Origin: Gymnothorax reevesii
Taxonomy: Eukaryota > Chordata > Actinopteri > Anguilliformes > Muraenidae
Length of the DNA stretch: 64,000 nt
Direction: 5' to 3'
NCBI GenBank assembly: GCA_029721435.1
Contig: CM056576.1
Coordinates: forward strand, 70,759,876 to 70,823,875
The stretch's first letter is position 1. Every line of letters starts with the position of its first letter. Positions 12,269-24,500 of the stretch are shown here, one piece after another. A model generated the notes under the pieces. The model was not told where the DNA came from and did not search any database. It worked only from the letters and a program-made list of their open reading frames with translations. The translations under genes and the position numbers were made by a program.

Positions 12269-12634
12269 TCACCATAGGGTAAGTGCTTGTTTCCATATCT
12301 CAAAGGATTCTTGTGATTTATTAATTATCGTGTTACTGAAGATATGGGAGATTAATTTATCATAACAGATGCCCATTCCCCCCACCCCTTTTACCACGCG
12401 GTCTTGGATCAAAAAACACTCCGAATGAGATCTGACGTCAGTAATCGTCAGTAATTTGGTCAGTGCCCTTTGTAATAAGGAGCACACGGTGATAGATGCA
12501 GAGTGATTCATAATCAGTGCAATGAGCTCATCCTTTCGTCCACTCACTTTCAGATTTCTTTTACGGATAAAGTCTTTCAACGAACTTACACTCCACAACC
12601 TAATATTATCAATCGACAACTCTTCTTCAGCCAT
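12269..12634 (-). CDS. SAP-domain protein, N-terminal part
   Basis: From the ATG at 12634 the frame encodes about 121 residues. Residues about 8-43 form a SAP motif: the core LWSVSSLKDFIRKRNLKVSG is followed by RKDELIALIMN, the usual helix-turn-helix that binds AT-rich DNA. Fish genomes carry families in which a similar SAP start precedes SWIM and YqaJ-like nuclease domains; no such domains are visible here. The reading probably leaves the true protein soon after the SAP motif, at an exon end or a break. It lies about 5.3 kb beyond the 3' end of the THAP transposase gene on the same strand. Whether they were part of one element is speculation. Confidence 0.5.
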   Translation of the reverse strand: MAEEELSIDNIRLWSVSSLKDFIRKRNLKVSGRKDELIALIMNHSASITVCSLLQRALTKLLTITDVRSHSECFLIQDRVVKGVGGMGICYDKLISHIFSNTIINKSQESFEIWKQALTLW

Positions 12635-12743
12635 AATGAACCTCAACAAACAAAAATATGAGGCAGAGTATAATCATCAACTGATAAAGTACTTGCAGCG
12701 TTATACGTGACAGATTGGGCACAGAACAGCATAGAACTCAATA

Positions 12744-13500
12744 CGTTACACCGAGCTGACAACCAAGTTGCGACCAAAAAATGGCCTCTGTTCGCCCTCA
12801 CTCCTACTGACTTGCACTGGGGTTGCAGGCTGGTCTCTATGCAGTTTCCATGGTCTCCAAAACCATCTATCTTGGTCTCCATCATTCTCCATCGGTCTCA
12901 TAGAGGTTTGCGAGTGTATGGAACTGCTCAAAACACCCGCAAAGGTTGTGCCACCAGTGAAAAACACAAGAGAGTATCATAATCAGTCGTAAAAAGCTTG
13001 CACAAGTCTCTACTCACTCCAACTCAGTATCACATGTCGTAATAGACTTGCAAGTGGCTTGGTATGCGGTTGCACGAATGATCACAAATTTTTAGGAATT
13101 TTTCACTGGCAAACTACACTCACAGCCATCGTCGATCGTCGCTACACTCGCCATTGGGTTCATACAGGCACTCTCAATGCGGTAGCAAGTCGATGTCTAA
13201 TGGTTGCTTTGGGGTCTTAACTTGATCGTTGCAGACTCGCTAATAAAACGCCTGTAGACTCATAAACTAGATGCAACTCCATTGAGACTTATGAGACCAA
13301 TGAGAGCGGTTGTAATATAGGTTGCAATGAAAATGGATCATTTCTATTTGTTTTCAGTCACGATTCGGTCGCAATTGAGGTTCGGTGTAACCGCAAATAA
13401 GCCATCAAAGTAGGGAAAGGCCGCGCCCTGTGTGAGTGACCAAAATTTCACAATCGCGCTGGTCGTACCATGGTCTTATCAGGGTCGCGGCTCAGTGTAA
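12744..13500. repeat. region with inverted ttacaccga motifs
   Basis: ttacaccgagctgac at 12744 has inverse partners at about 13369-13392 (…ggttcggtgtaa) and 13483-13500 (…ggctcagtgtaa). This suggests a non-autonomous element or nested pair with terminal repeats near these points. There is no coding content and no clear target duplication. Confidence 0.35.
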
Positions 13501-14352
13501 ATGGGGCATTATGCACACAAAAACACTGCGCAGCGATCGCTAAAGCGAGTTTTTGGTCACTTTGACCCGGTGACCTGTCTCGTGATACACGCAATGGATG
13601 CCTCTGTGGCTAATTGTAAACTCGCTTATTCTTGTGGCGTCTGTCCACATATTGAAGCTGTAAGACATGACTGCTCCTCCCTGCTGCGATGACCGCGACC
13701 TAGGTAATGGTGAGTACCCTATCCGCAATTTCTTTGAAAATGTAACATCATGATCAACATAATATCACCCAAGATCACCAGTCACTCTTTATGAACTAAA
13801 TTCCAGTGATTGGTCTTGTTGAAACAAGTTTTGTGCCCAATGAATAACAGGGTTCAAAGTTCACGGTAGTCCCTTAGTCCGCACACTTGTAAAAATTACG
13901 GTGAACTTGTAAATTTGTCTTCAAATTAATCAGTGTCCAGTAAAATACTGTTAACTACCTATTAATTGTAAATGGAAACAACTCCGTATCCAACCTCTAC
14001 TCTTTTTTTTTTTTGCCTTTTTATTTGCCAAAACGATTTCAAAAGGGGGCTTCAATATATTTTGAAGGGTCTGATTATAGGAGGAGGTTCAGAGTCATGA
14101 TATCGTGATTGTATGTAACCTAACAACCCGGTCATCAATCATCAGTAATTGAACTTTTTTTTACTGGATGTAGCCTATGCTTGACATTTTTACACGGCAG
14201 ATGTTTCTTTGGGTTGGCGTTGGCTGAATACGAAATTCTGTCCATTGTAAATATCCTTGTGCTCGCATTGCGGACCAAGGTCAACTTCTGTAGAGGTAAG
14301 CTAATGTTTTTACCAGATAGTACATAGACTGCCTGTCAGTAATGCATGTTGA
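13501..14352. other. unassigned sequence
   Basis: The two short overlapping frames near 13501-13728 have no recognisable protein. Nothing else is recognised. Confidence 0.4.
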
Positions 14353-15758
14353 TGTTGTGGTTCTGCCTCATGTGTCTTGTCTTTGGGCTTATTCGTGCTT
14401 GTGCCTTACTTTTGTTTTGTTTTTCAGCTTTCATTCTGCCGTCTGATGATCGTTTCCCTCTCTCCCAATCTCCAGTGGTGTTGTGTAACAGCCTTCAGTT
14501 GCCTGCGCCTCGTTGTCCAATCACGTTTCCTCTTTTGGTTTCGACTGTGGTATTTCATTCATTGCTTCCACCTGTGTTTAATTCTGGGTCTCGCTAAACT
14601 CTGAGTGAATGCGTTCTCTGATAGGATAGCCTGCTTTGCCGGTGGTCAGCGGCTGGCGGGAGAAAGGAGAGGAAAGACCGCCTGCACGATTACGTAGGGA
14701 TTTTGAGTAGCCGCCCACTTCCTTGCGCAACTAGCCGCGACGGACCACCCCTTTTTTAAATCAATGAAACTCGAGTGTAATTTGAGAGCACAAGTGATGC
14801 GTGGAGATCAAATCATCTAGTAAATGATTGATGGCCTGTAGTTGTTCGTTCTTTAAAGTAATCTTTCGGTCGTGAATTTCAAGATATTCAAGCAATTTTT
14901 TTAATCAAAACGTCGTTCTCTACATTCGCCATCTTTGTTCTGGCAGTTTACGGCGTAACCATGCATTGCGTTACATTTGATGACAGTTCAATTTTGATTG
15001 ACACCTCTTAAGCCAATCAGTAATTCCCGTTCACTGGTGAACGGACAACTCAAAATCCCTACGTTATCGTGCAGGCGGTCTTTCCTCTCCTTTCTCCCGC
15101 CAGCCGCTGACCGCCGGCAACGCAGGCTACTGATAGGATAATTACAAACCAGTACTAACCAGCACTTATTTGAGGGTGATATTTTGTCATATAGTATTAA
15201 CCTTAATTAACTCATTAGTGAGTGCAAGCGTTTCTAGCTTTTGTATTCCTGCCTAAGCTTTCCCTTATTACCTGCGTTTTAAGCTGCTTTCCTTTGCTAC
15301 TCTCACGCTTTTTACTCATCACGTTTAGATTACCTTAATCTAAACTGACTAGTTCGATTGATGGTCTCAGCGTTTTGTCTCGAGTCATTATGGTTTACCC
15401 GTTCCTCGTTAATTTGTTTACTAATCCCATGTGTTTCTGTTCCAGTCGAGATTGCTTTTCGAGTCCCCGCCTCCTCTCGTGACTAGAAATGTGGCAGAGA
15501 TGGGAGGAGTCATCAGACGGAACTTTGCTAGACTCTGCTCTGCAGAGGTTCTGTGTTTGTTTTTCTAGGTTATCCACTCTTGGAGTGAGTTTTTCTGTTT
15601 CCCCCTGCCTTTGGCAGTGTACCTTAGTTTTCCCAATCGTTCAGTGCATGTGCACAGTGTTTTGTTTCTAGCCTGTGCACCTATTTTCTCCTAGTGTTTT
15701 GTGTTTCAATAAACACTTCGAATCCTGCATCTAGTGTTCCCCTGACCTCTTCCTAACA
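14353..15758 (+). mobile_element. gypsy-type 5' LTR (interrupted by a MITE)
   Basis: The start TGTTGTGGTTCTGCC and the end CTTCCTAACA match the TGTT…ACA termini of the solo LTRs at 37365 and 59369. An AATAAA signal lies near 15707, close to the end, as expected for an LTR R region. The segment 14627-15129 is a later insertion, so the LTR proper is about 0.9 kb. It leads directly into the gag remnant. No matching 3' LTR was found. Confidence 0.7.
14627..15129. mobile_element. 503-bp MITE with 9-bp target duplication
   Basis: The terminal inverted repeats start TAGCCTGC and end GCAGGCTA and extend about 80 bp inward (ggcgggagaaaggagaggaa and its inverse). The flanks are a perfect 9-bp duplication, ctgatagga, at 14618-14626 and 15130-15138. 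A 9-bp duplication suggests a Mutator-like origin. The insertion is inside the gypsy LTR and is therefore younger. Confidence 0.85.
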
Positions 15759-15786
15759 GAAGTTACATCTCTTGAACACCAGCAGG

Positions 15787-16960
15787 ATGTATTCACCCGA
15801 TGCCGAGCTCCAGTGCCAGCGGCAGCAGATCCAACACCTGACTGCTGCCCTGGCAGTGCAACAGACCACCGGTACTGGGAGTATGGGGCAACCTTACCCT
15901 CCTGCAGGAGCTGCTGCATCGCCGCCTCCTGGTCTTAGGTCAGAGCCTCAGCTACTGCCTCCCAAACACTACGATGGCAATCCTGGGTACTGCAGGCCGT
16001 CTCTGACCACCTGTGAGATGCACTTTGCCCTACAGCCCAGAATCCTGAGGCGCTCCAAGATGTATTTGTGGCAGGGTTAGCTGATGGCATCAAAGACCAC
16101 CTCATCTTCCATAAACTACCCAAAACTCCCAAGCCTGTGGCAGATCTTGCCATCCAGATTGATAACCGCCTGGAGGAGACTGCCACTCGCTTGGGGCGAC
16201 GTCGGCCAGCTCTCCCCAACAACTGCCAGGAGGAGACTGCCACTCCCTTGGGGCGACGTCAGCCAGCTCCCTCCAGCCCCTCCAAATCTCCTGTCACCCG
16301 GTCCCCGTCACCAGCTCCACCCAGTCGAGCATCCACCCGAGCCCACCAACCCGAGCCAGAGCCTATGTAGATGGGACGCAATCGCATTACTAAGGAGGGA
16401 TTGCCGCATGCGGTCCAAGGCCTGCCTCAACTGTGCTCAGCAGGAGCATTTTGTTACTAACTGCCCGGAGAAGAGCCAATGCCCCCTAGTGACCGGTGAA
16501 GCAGTAGTGGGCACCTCTTGACCCGAAGCCTCCTCCAACTGCCAGACCTGCATACAGGTGACCCTCTCCTGGGGCAACTAGAGCCGGCATGCCTCCGCTT
16601 TGGTGGATTCTGGAGCAGAGGGGAACTTCCTGGATGCCAAAGCCGCTGCCCCCTGGGGTGTTCCACTCTCCCCACTGGCGCGGCCTCTGACCGTCTTGTG
16701 ACTGGCTCAGATTCTACATCAAATGGTTCCAGTCCAGCTTCTGGTCTCTGGCAACCACCGTGAGACCATCTCCTTCCTTATTATCTGGTCTACCTGATCC
16801 CCGGTGGTTCTGGGACACCCCTGGCTCTGCGAGCATAGCCCGGTCTTGAACTGGTCCACCCACGAGATTCATGAGTGGAAGTCCTCCTGTTCTGCCCGCT
16901 GCCTTCTCCACGCGGCCTTACCTCTGCCTGGGGTCGAGGTTTCTTCCGAGCCAGCACCTG
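15787..16960 (+). pseudogene. gypsy-type gag-protease remnant
   Basis: The start at 15787 follows the LTR. Gag features include the PPKHYDGNPGYCR segment and CEMHFALQP, both typical of Sushi-ichi-like Gag, then a jump by internal deletion at about 16050. A CCHC zinc knuckle follows near 16420-16470 (CLNCAQQEHFVTNC). At about 16600 the sequence reads ALVDSGAEGNF, the aspartic-protease active site. Later segments (LGHPWLCEHSP) continue the protease/pol lead-in before homology ends near 16960. Reverse transcriptase, RNase H and integrase are absent. Several frame changes and stops make this a dead fragment. It resembles the family from which PEG10/RTL genes arose, but nothing indicates domestication. 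Confidence 0.75.
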
Positions 16961-17419
16961 ATCACCTGATATATATGTGCAATATATATCGGGCATACTA
17001 TGGACCTTTGAGGAGGGGACGAGTAGAGGAGTAAGTTCTGCCATCATGCTTGTAGCACTTTGTAGTAAATTGTATTAAAACCTAAATGCTATTTAGCTAC
17101 TTCAGTACACATATCTGCAAGTTTAATGCAACCCAAAACAGCTACCCAAAACAGCTATAATATTAATTCTACTTAATCAAAGCCTATTAACTTTCAGATT
17201 TTGTTGACACAGAAAGCCAGAAAGCACTCAATGTCAGCAATTAACAAAGATGAGTTATCTTTCATAATTTTTGAGAAGGTGATAGGTGTTGGTGTGGAGT
17301 GTATTGTACTGCAGGTATCTCAAGTTTCCAAACTCATTTACACGGAAGAGACAGAATATTAGGAGTACCTTTCAGTAACAAGCACTTCACATCAACAGCT
17401 ACTACAACCTCAATAACAA
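16961..17419. other. unassigned sequence
   Basis: AT-rich; nothing recognised. Confidence 0.4.
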
Positions 17420-17643
17420 CTCCACATGGTCTACAACATCCCCCGCCGATCGTGTGCTTCTTATTTTCGAACTCTATCAAGGCCATTATGGTCTGAAGCT
17501 ACACACCAAATTTGATTGTCCTATTTGTAATAGTTTCTGAGAAAAGTAGTCCCCTTTCTCTTGGACGGACGGACGCGCACACAGACGGACGGAGGTCAAA
17601 CCTATATCCCCCTCCCACTTCGCGTTGGCGGGGGATAATAAAC
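17420..17643. repeat. dispersed GGAC repeat, copy B
   Basis: Same repeat as 4070-4325, in the same orientation, with a shorter GGACGGAC tract and the shared end ggcgggggataata. Confidence 0.65.
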
Positions 17644-17977
17644 ATAAAGAAGAACTGGAAGTTTACAGACAGCATCAAAATCCCTTGAAAAGTCTAGTTT
17701 TTAAAAAGTGGAATTAATAAGAGCTGCAACATTGGTTTGCATGAAACTGCTGTTGTTGGGTCTAATGCAATGGCCAGTGAGTGCATGCAAAAAGCAAGCT
17801 GCCCCACAACCCCTCTCAACTAAAAATAATTTAACAATTTGAAAAAAAAAAAAAACCTTTTGGAAATGTATAGATATTTACTTGAAAACACAATTTATTC
17901 AATCACAATATCTATACACATTCTATTTAAATTGAAAGAACACTTTTTCTGTTTTGCAGCTGTTATGGCTACGTCGC

Positions 17978-18270
17978 CTATCGTAGTTTTGTCTGCTGGT
18001 GCTGGGGATTTCTGGGAAGACACGTCAGGGCCGTCATCCCGTCGTGTGTTGTTCCAGGCGTTTCCAGATCCTTCGGGTCAGTACGTTGGGTTCCGGCCAC
18101 CCCTAGACTGAACCGGGATGTGTGGCCAGCAATGACCTCCTCCTTCGAGGGCCTCTCAAACTGTGCGGACAGGTCCTCAGGAACGGGTATTGCTTTGAGT
18201 TCCTCCATTTAAGGAGTGGGGTCCTCAAAAATCTCCTCCAACACCAACGTCATGAGGTCTTCCACATATT
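17978..18270 (-). pseudogene. THAP transposase, last exon
   Basis: After an acceptor (tttttcgcag) the exon reads YVEDLMTLVLEEIFEDPTP, an in-frame TAA at 18211-18209, then AIPVPEDLSAQFERPSKEEV. Homology fades after SRFSLGV, so the final residues to the stop at 17978 may not be native. Confidence 0.75.
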
Positions 18271-18406
18271 CTGCGAAAAACAAACCAAAAAAGTTTCAGT
18301 AAAAGTATGAATGTACATATATTTATGAGAATTTGTACTTGAAGAGTGTGTGTTTTTTCATTGTTTATACACTTAATTTTAATATTAAAAAAACTTTTGT
18401 ACTAAC

Positions 18407-18555
18407 TGAATGTTGGCTCTGTCTTGACAGGCTTTGCTGTGGCTTTTCCCTTTCTTGACTTGGCAAAAATCAACTTGTAAATGGGTTTTCCCTCTGCAGT
18501 CCAAGCTTGTTCCCGCTCAGCATTCTCATTGAAATGTAACGCAGCCAAATACAGC
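18407..18555 (-). pseudogene. THAP transposase, penultimate exon
   Basis: Acceptor ttcttag, then LYLAALHFNENAEREQ up to KPVKTEPTF, ending at donor gttagt. The frame is open throughout. Confidence 0.8.
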
Positions 18556-19193
18556 CTAAGAAAAGAAGAAAGAAACGGCAGTCGTTTGATGAAGAAAATA
18601 TATGAGGCACTTACCATTTATATGTGGAAAGCTGATTGACCATAAGTTAAATGCATTGAAGTGAAAGTAGAACTATTATGCGGTATTACGTCTTTGATGC
18701 TCTTCAGTGCACATGCAGTCCAATATTATGACTTGAACCATGCTACAGCTGAATAGGAGGATTAAATCAGTGGTTCTCAACTGGTCTGGCTTCAGGACCC
18801 ACCATCACCCCTTAATGATAAGCCGTGACCCAAATAAAAAAAAAAGTAAACTTTTCTAATTGATTTAACATAACATTCAGTCACACTTCAGTATCTGTAC
18901 TCTTAAAGTTTATTCAGTCACTTATTCTGGCAAAAAAAATTAAATTAAAAATAAAATAAAAAGTGCAAATATGACAACAGTGCACTATGGAATAAATTCA
19001 GTTTCTTCAGTTTTTATCCACAAACTCAAAATAAATTAAACAAAAAGTGCAATTCAAAAATATTCAAGTATACAAAATTAACTTTTCTTATTGGCTTATC
19101 AGTTGGTAAATACTGAAAAACATTGTGCTTTGAAGAATATTAAGCAGCAGTAACTTCAGCCTTACTAACATCATAGATCTGTGTCTGGAGGAC

Positions 19194-19454
19194 TTAATGG
19201 GAGAGCTGGGGATGTTTTTTGGTCCCCATAAGAGTCTCAAAGTCTGGAGTTATAGTGGACAAAGCAACTCTGTGGTCATGTTCAATGTCCAGTCTGTTTC
19301 TGTGTTTTGCCTTCAGCTGAACCAGAGCTGAGAAGCCACACTCACAGAGATAGGTAGTGCTGAATGGCAGGAGGACTTTTACTGCTCGAGTGGCATGGGC
19401 AGGATACTCGCTCATCACGCTGCTGCACCAGAACTGGGAGAGGCTTACCTCCGT
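19194..19454 (-). pseudogene. hAT transposase, C-terminal dimerisation region
   Basis: The segment reads FWCSSVMSEYPAHATRA, then LLPFSTTYLCECGFSAL, then KHRNRLDIEHDHRVAL. This is the C-terminal hAT dimerisation region of the kind seen in ZBED5/SCAND3-like proteins. The upstream residues of the same frame are repeat-derived (LPLR repeats), so the transposase body with its catalytic core is absent. The stop at 19194 is probably native. Confidence 0.75.
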
Positions 19455-19852
19455 GAACTGGCGCAGCCAGCGCAGTGGTAATTTCGTCCGGCGCAGCCCG
19501 CGCAGTGGTAATTTCGTGAGGTACAACACCGTGCGCAGACGAACGTGCGCCGAGATGGGTGTGGCGGCGTAGTAGGGGGAAGTGTCACTTATTCAGCAAG
19601 ACGCAGTGACAATTTCGTAGAAAAGTCTTCGCTGCAGTTGCGCTGAAAGCTCGCCAGCTCCAACCTGGTTCACTTTCTGTGCAGTGGTAATTTGGCTGAC
19701 CGGCACACAGTGCGCACACCTTACCGAAACCTCACAGGCAGGTTTCCAGAATGTCGGGCACATTTCAATACAGTAAATAATTACAGCAACCACTGTTTAA
19801 TGTAACTATCTGAATCAGCACATAAATTATAGTATCTATATCGATTGTCCTC

Positions 19853-20179
19853 ATGTCAGATCAAAGGCGGTTGGCACGCGTGATGGAAACTCGACCTGAC
19901 TTAATCAACGCAACTGAATCAATGATGCAAATTAACGACTTCACATCTTTCTCAGCCAACCACAAACTGCCTCAGCATATGGCAGTGCGTATATTATGCT
20001 TGCGTTCTATGCTCGGTAATGCCGCTTGCACACTGGACGCGAAACAAATTTTTCGCTGGACTGATTACAGTCAAAGTCAATGCAAAGAGCTATTGACTTT
20101 TCTTGGTCTTTTTATTCGTCTGTTTTCTTCCTCTGAAGATAGACAACAGTCTTTATTCGGTCTTTCTTTTGAAAATTAG
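19853..20179 (+). CDS. unidentified 108-codon ORF inside the hAT element
   Basis: The frame is open from 19853 to 20179 with a mixed, non-repetitive composition (for example RILCLRSMLGNAAC and CKELLTFLGLFIRLF). I do not recognise it. It runs opposite to the hAT transposase and lies in the foreign-looking interior. It could be a decayed fragment of another element or chance. Confidence 0.25.
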   Translation: MSDQRRLARVMETRPDLINATESMMQINDFTSFSANHKLPQHMAVRILCLRSMLGNAACTLDAKQIFRWTDYSQSQCKELLTFLGLFIRLFSSSEDRQQSLFGLSFEN

Positions 20180-21533
20180 TCAGATGGATCGAACAGATTC
20201 ACGCTTTATTTCCACAGCAGAGATAAAATTGTGCTTGTAACCAGAGAGCAAATCAATTCCATGACCATTGACAGTGTGAATAAATTATCGCATGCACGAT
20301 CAAGACTGTCCGACGCGAAATGCAAAATACATAGGCTACATGTCCGGACCGGCACCCAGCAAAAATAAAAGTTGCCTATTGATATGATAACAGATTTATA
20401 ACGGAATAAAGAATAAAAATACATATACATCACCAACCAACAGAACATCCAAAAAAGATGACCCGCAAATAAATTAATCGCAGTGTTCGTTGGATTTTCT
20501 GTTGTTAAAATGTTTCTTTTCATTCTTTATTTCGTTATCAATCTGTTCTAATCGTCCTCTTTTTTTTTTTTTTTTGGCTGTCAGACACGGAGGCATTGTA
20601 CATTGTCCCGTGCCAATGTCGACTCGCTTTACTGAGCAGAGCTTAAAACAGAAACATTGATTGAAATTCTCAGTACTCATCTTGAAGAACTGAGCCCTCT
20701 TATCAAAACATTCACGTTTAATATCTAAAAGAGTCAGTAGATTTGAAGAAATTAAAAACAATAATAGACTGTCGGACACGGAGATATATTAAAACCCTGT
20801 CAGACTTTCGGACACAAGACACTGCTTTCAACGCAATCTGTCGAGCGAAAAATTCGTTTCGCGTCCAGTGTGCAAGCAGCTTAATACTAGGCTACTATTA
20901 TCAGACACGGCGCTCGGCACACGCTAATCACACACAGCGCGTAGGGCACCAACTGCCTGGGGGGGCACCAAAAAAATCAAGCCCATAAAAAAATTATAAT
21001 AATAACAGTATTTAATATTTAAAATAAAAGTTTGCTATGATCTCATACTGAGTTAAGATCACATATTGAGAATAAATGTGTAACGTATCTCGCATTGTTG
21101 TCCATGCATGTTAATCCCAAAATTTTAAACAGCAACAGGCTGTAATAATAGGAACACGCTATCCATCGTTTCTCTTGCCAATGAGCAATATTTGACTCGG
21201 CTGTGTTATACCCAAACAAGCCTTTGCCAACTTGCGCTGGAAGGAGGGGCAGAGGCGGGACAGAGGAGTACTTGCGCTAGGCTACGCCGGGCACGAAATT
21301 GCAACTGGACACACCCCGTTGGCCCGGCGCATCCCCCATTCGCCGCGCCTGCGCCTGGTCTACGAAATTAGAGCCCCTAGTGTTAAGGGGTGTAAATAGA
21401 CAACACTCCGCTGCATAAAAAAATCCTCTTCAAAATAAAAGCACAGATTTTTTTTATTGACCCCGCAAAGGCCTGCGACCCAATGAAAACGGGTCCGCGA
21501 CCGACCCACCAGTTGAGAATCACTGGATTAAAT

Positions 21534-24500
21534 AACATCAGGCAGTATACAGTACAGCCGCCGTTAAAACCAAAGAGACGGCGTTAGTTCACGCCCCGTT
21601 ATCTCGAACATTTCGCCCTTCTTACCGATTTCTAACCACTATCTAACCAATGAGCCGTATCACAGGACAATTTACCGCCAGTAATAACCACATGTGGCTC
21701 CGCGGAACTGAATGTAGTACCGCGTGTAAGTTATAGAATAGAGGGCATTTTGACTGTTAGAATTATGTGTATTTGCTGTTATGTATTTTAACATCTTTTT
21801 ATTTTCTCTTGCAGCGAAGGTGCAAGTGTGAGCTTATGCGACCTCTGGAAAGCGAGTGGCTGATCCTCTGTTTAAAAAGCCTAGCATGAACAAGAAAAAA
21901 AATAGCCTATTATGAAAAATTCGACAGCGAAATATGAGAAATTATGTTCTTGAAGGAAATTTTTTTGGTATTTTAAATATGTCTTTTTATTGCAGAAACT
22001 GGGATTCTGAGAGTTTGTGGGTAGATCTTCAGTGAAGTTTGCCGCAATTGATTTGAAAAGCCAGCCGCAATATAAATAAACAAATTGGCAATATACAACT
22101 TAAATGCCTGTGAGCTTATGCTCTCGTTATTCTCCGAAATTATGCGTTTTCGGATCTACTGAGGTGTGAGGTTGTCTCTCGCCAAGGAGTCAATGTTCGT
22201 CCGAAACTCTGGGGAAATGCGTCGTATCGTGACAGGTTCCATATTTGTGAATGTGATGTCAGTTTATGGTTTGGCATTTTATAGAAAATTCCTGCCACGC
22301 GCTGACCAGGTCATTAATTTTTAAATGGGCTACAATGAGCTTAAAGGGAATATTAGGGTGACAATGAGTGATAAACAGAGATGGCACGAACTGAGCTGTA
22401 TTGAATCAGTGCCAAGTGTATCCGCTTTTAATTCCGAGAATTCAGTTTACGAAAGAGCCATTTAGTTTTAAGTGATATTGTCCTTTAGAGAAAAGATATT
22501 GAGCAGATCTTTTTTTTAAAATTCTGTTTCCTTATTGATAGATATAGAATAAGCTTAGGGCCTACTAAGGTTCCGCAAATAGTTTATTTTGCTTTTTTTT
22601 TAATGCATTCAAGAGTTGTTATGGTCGAACTAAATTCATATTGTACGCAGTCATTTTATAGTTGCAAGCTTTGCAAACATTATGTTTGAACATCTGAATG
22701 GTTATCTGAATGGTTATGAGAAGTCATTATAACAAATACAGACGATGCAAAACTTTTTGAAAAATTGGTTAGAAATTGCCAATTAGCATTTTAAACGAAA
22801 CAGTATATAGGCTAAATCTAAAAACATTCAAGTTCTTTCCCTGAATGAATTTTACTGAGACGGGGTGCGAATAATCTTCAATTGCTATACAGTGGGTTGA
22901 CCGGTTTCGCAATTTGACCGATTCCGCAATTTGCAGAAATCAAACTTTTTTTGCGGCAAAACGACTCCGCTGTCAGCCTTGAGTTTGACACCGCTAGAAC
23001 GGTAAATTAATGTGGATTTAACTCTTAACTATCGTTTCGAGATATTCGGCTTCATAGAGAAATAAATGCCCAATAGGCCTAACTGTTGCTTGCCGTTGCA
23101 GCAGTAGGCTACCAAATTAACGCTTGCGATAAGGCGCACTGTGCAGTGTATGGCCGTTAAACGTGTATTCCTGGGATTCATCACGTTATTAGTGTCATTA
23201 TGATCGGAAATGATCTTATAGCCTAATTGACCTTATAAATCCCAATTTCGTACTATTGATACTTTTTCATCAACACCCATTGGAGTGACTGCTTGTCATT
23301 TGACTAGTTCCGCAAAAGCCATTTTGTAGGTTTTCAAACTTGTTTATTCTTGTTTATTTTTTTCTGAAATAATTTTATGAAGGTTTATTGTAGTCAGTGT
23401 GAAATAAAACATTTTCCTCCCACCATAACTGTTTTTCTGTGGCTCAACGGGCTGATCATGACTCATGTCCTGTGTTATTCTGAACTTGTAGTCTCATCCT
23501 GATAATTTTAACGTATACTTGGCATTTACTAGGCATACTTGAATTGGAAAGAGTAGAAAGAATCATCTGTAGTCGCTGATAGCAGTTGAATATCGATGGA
23601 TGCACAAATAATCGTGAACTGAGGCCAGCGCACGTGGATTCCAGCTGACAAAATGTCGACATGGAACAGTTAGTCATAAATTTGACCAATTATTGTGATA
23701 TCCCCTATAGAGTAGCCTAATGCTGGCTAAAATTGGTGGAAAATACATGTGTCTGTTTCGTTGTGGCCAGGGACACGCAATAATGCCAATAAACAAAGAA
23801 TATCATAAGTTCGGCCTGACAAAGGGCGCTGTTTGCGAAACTGGAAATTATTTGTGGAACCAGTCAAAGGACGTGCCACTGAAAAATGACTGTGCAAGGC
23901 TTTATTCCTAAGGACTGAAGAAAACTAACTGATCCACAAAAAGCGTGAGTAATTTCCGCAAATTCGTGAACAGTATCGATACCAGACGCTTCAAACAAAT
24001 TCCATTAGCGGAACCGGTCAACGTGCTGTAGGAATGGATAGGCTATACTAAATTACAGGTTTGCAACAGGAAAAAATAATACATTTCGGAAACTTGAGTG
24101 TAAAATAGGTCTAATAGTAGTACATAAACACGTATTATCTCCGAACATAAAATATTGCAGAAATGATACCGGACAAATAAAATCCTCACCAAAAATAGCA
24201 TGATATTTAATAGGCTAATCCAATTGCGTATTATATCCTACTGAAGTTTTAAATAGTAGCACAGGTTGAGCAAACTGTAGCCTATCGTCAAATATAAAAA
24301 AGTTTGCAGAAATGATTACCGGCAACATCACCCCCGCCAAAGCAAATTAATATTTAATGTAGGCTTACATTACTTTTGCAATCATATATGGAAATAAATC
24401 GCAAACAAGCTGTGCCATTATCTACATGCACGGACTACTGTCAAAACGACCGTCCCAACAGCCCTCATGGCTCAGTTATAATCCCCCAGCTACCCCGTGC

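Larger units (their letters stand above)
18768..21525 (-). mobile_element. hAT element with mosaic interior
   Basis: Ends CAGTGGTTCTCAACTGGT (18768) and its near-inverse ending at 21525 are hAT-type terminal repeats. The flanks are a perfect 8-bp duplication, gattaaat, at 18760-18767 and 21526-21533. Only the C-terminal transposase remains (19194-19454, minus). The rest, about 19.6-21.38 kb, does not look like hAT coding sequence. It carries an unidentified plus-strand ORF, a segment (about 20630-20800) shared with the 52.7-54.4 kb palindrome, and a 200-bp segment shared with 57.17 kb. The element sits in intron 9 of the THAP transposase gene. Confidence 0.88.

Noticed and set aside
14346..14604. 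83- and 75-codon hydrophobic frames
   Set aside because: Part of the gypsy LTR; homologous LTRs at 37.4 and 59.4 kb do not keep these frames.
16084..17047. Several alternative frames over the gag-protease remnant
   Set aside because: Shadow frames; the gag and protease motifs fix the sense strand.
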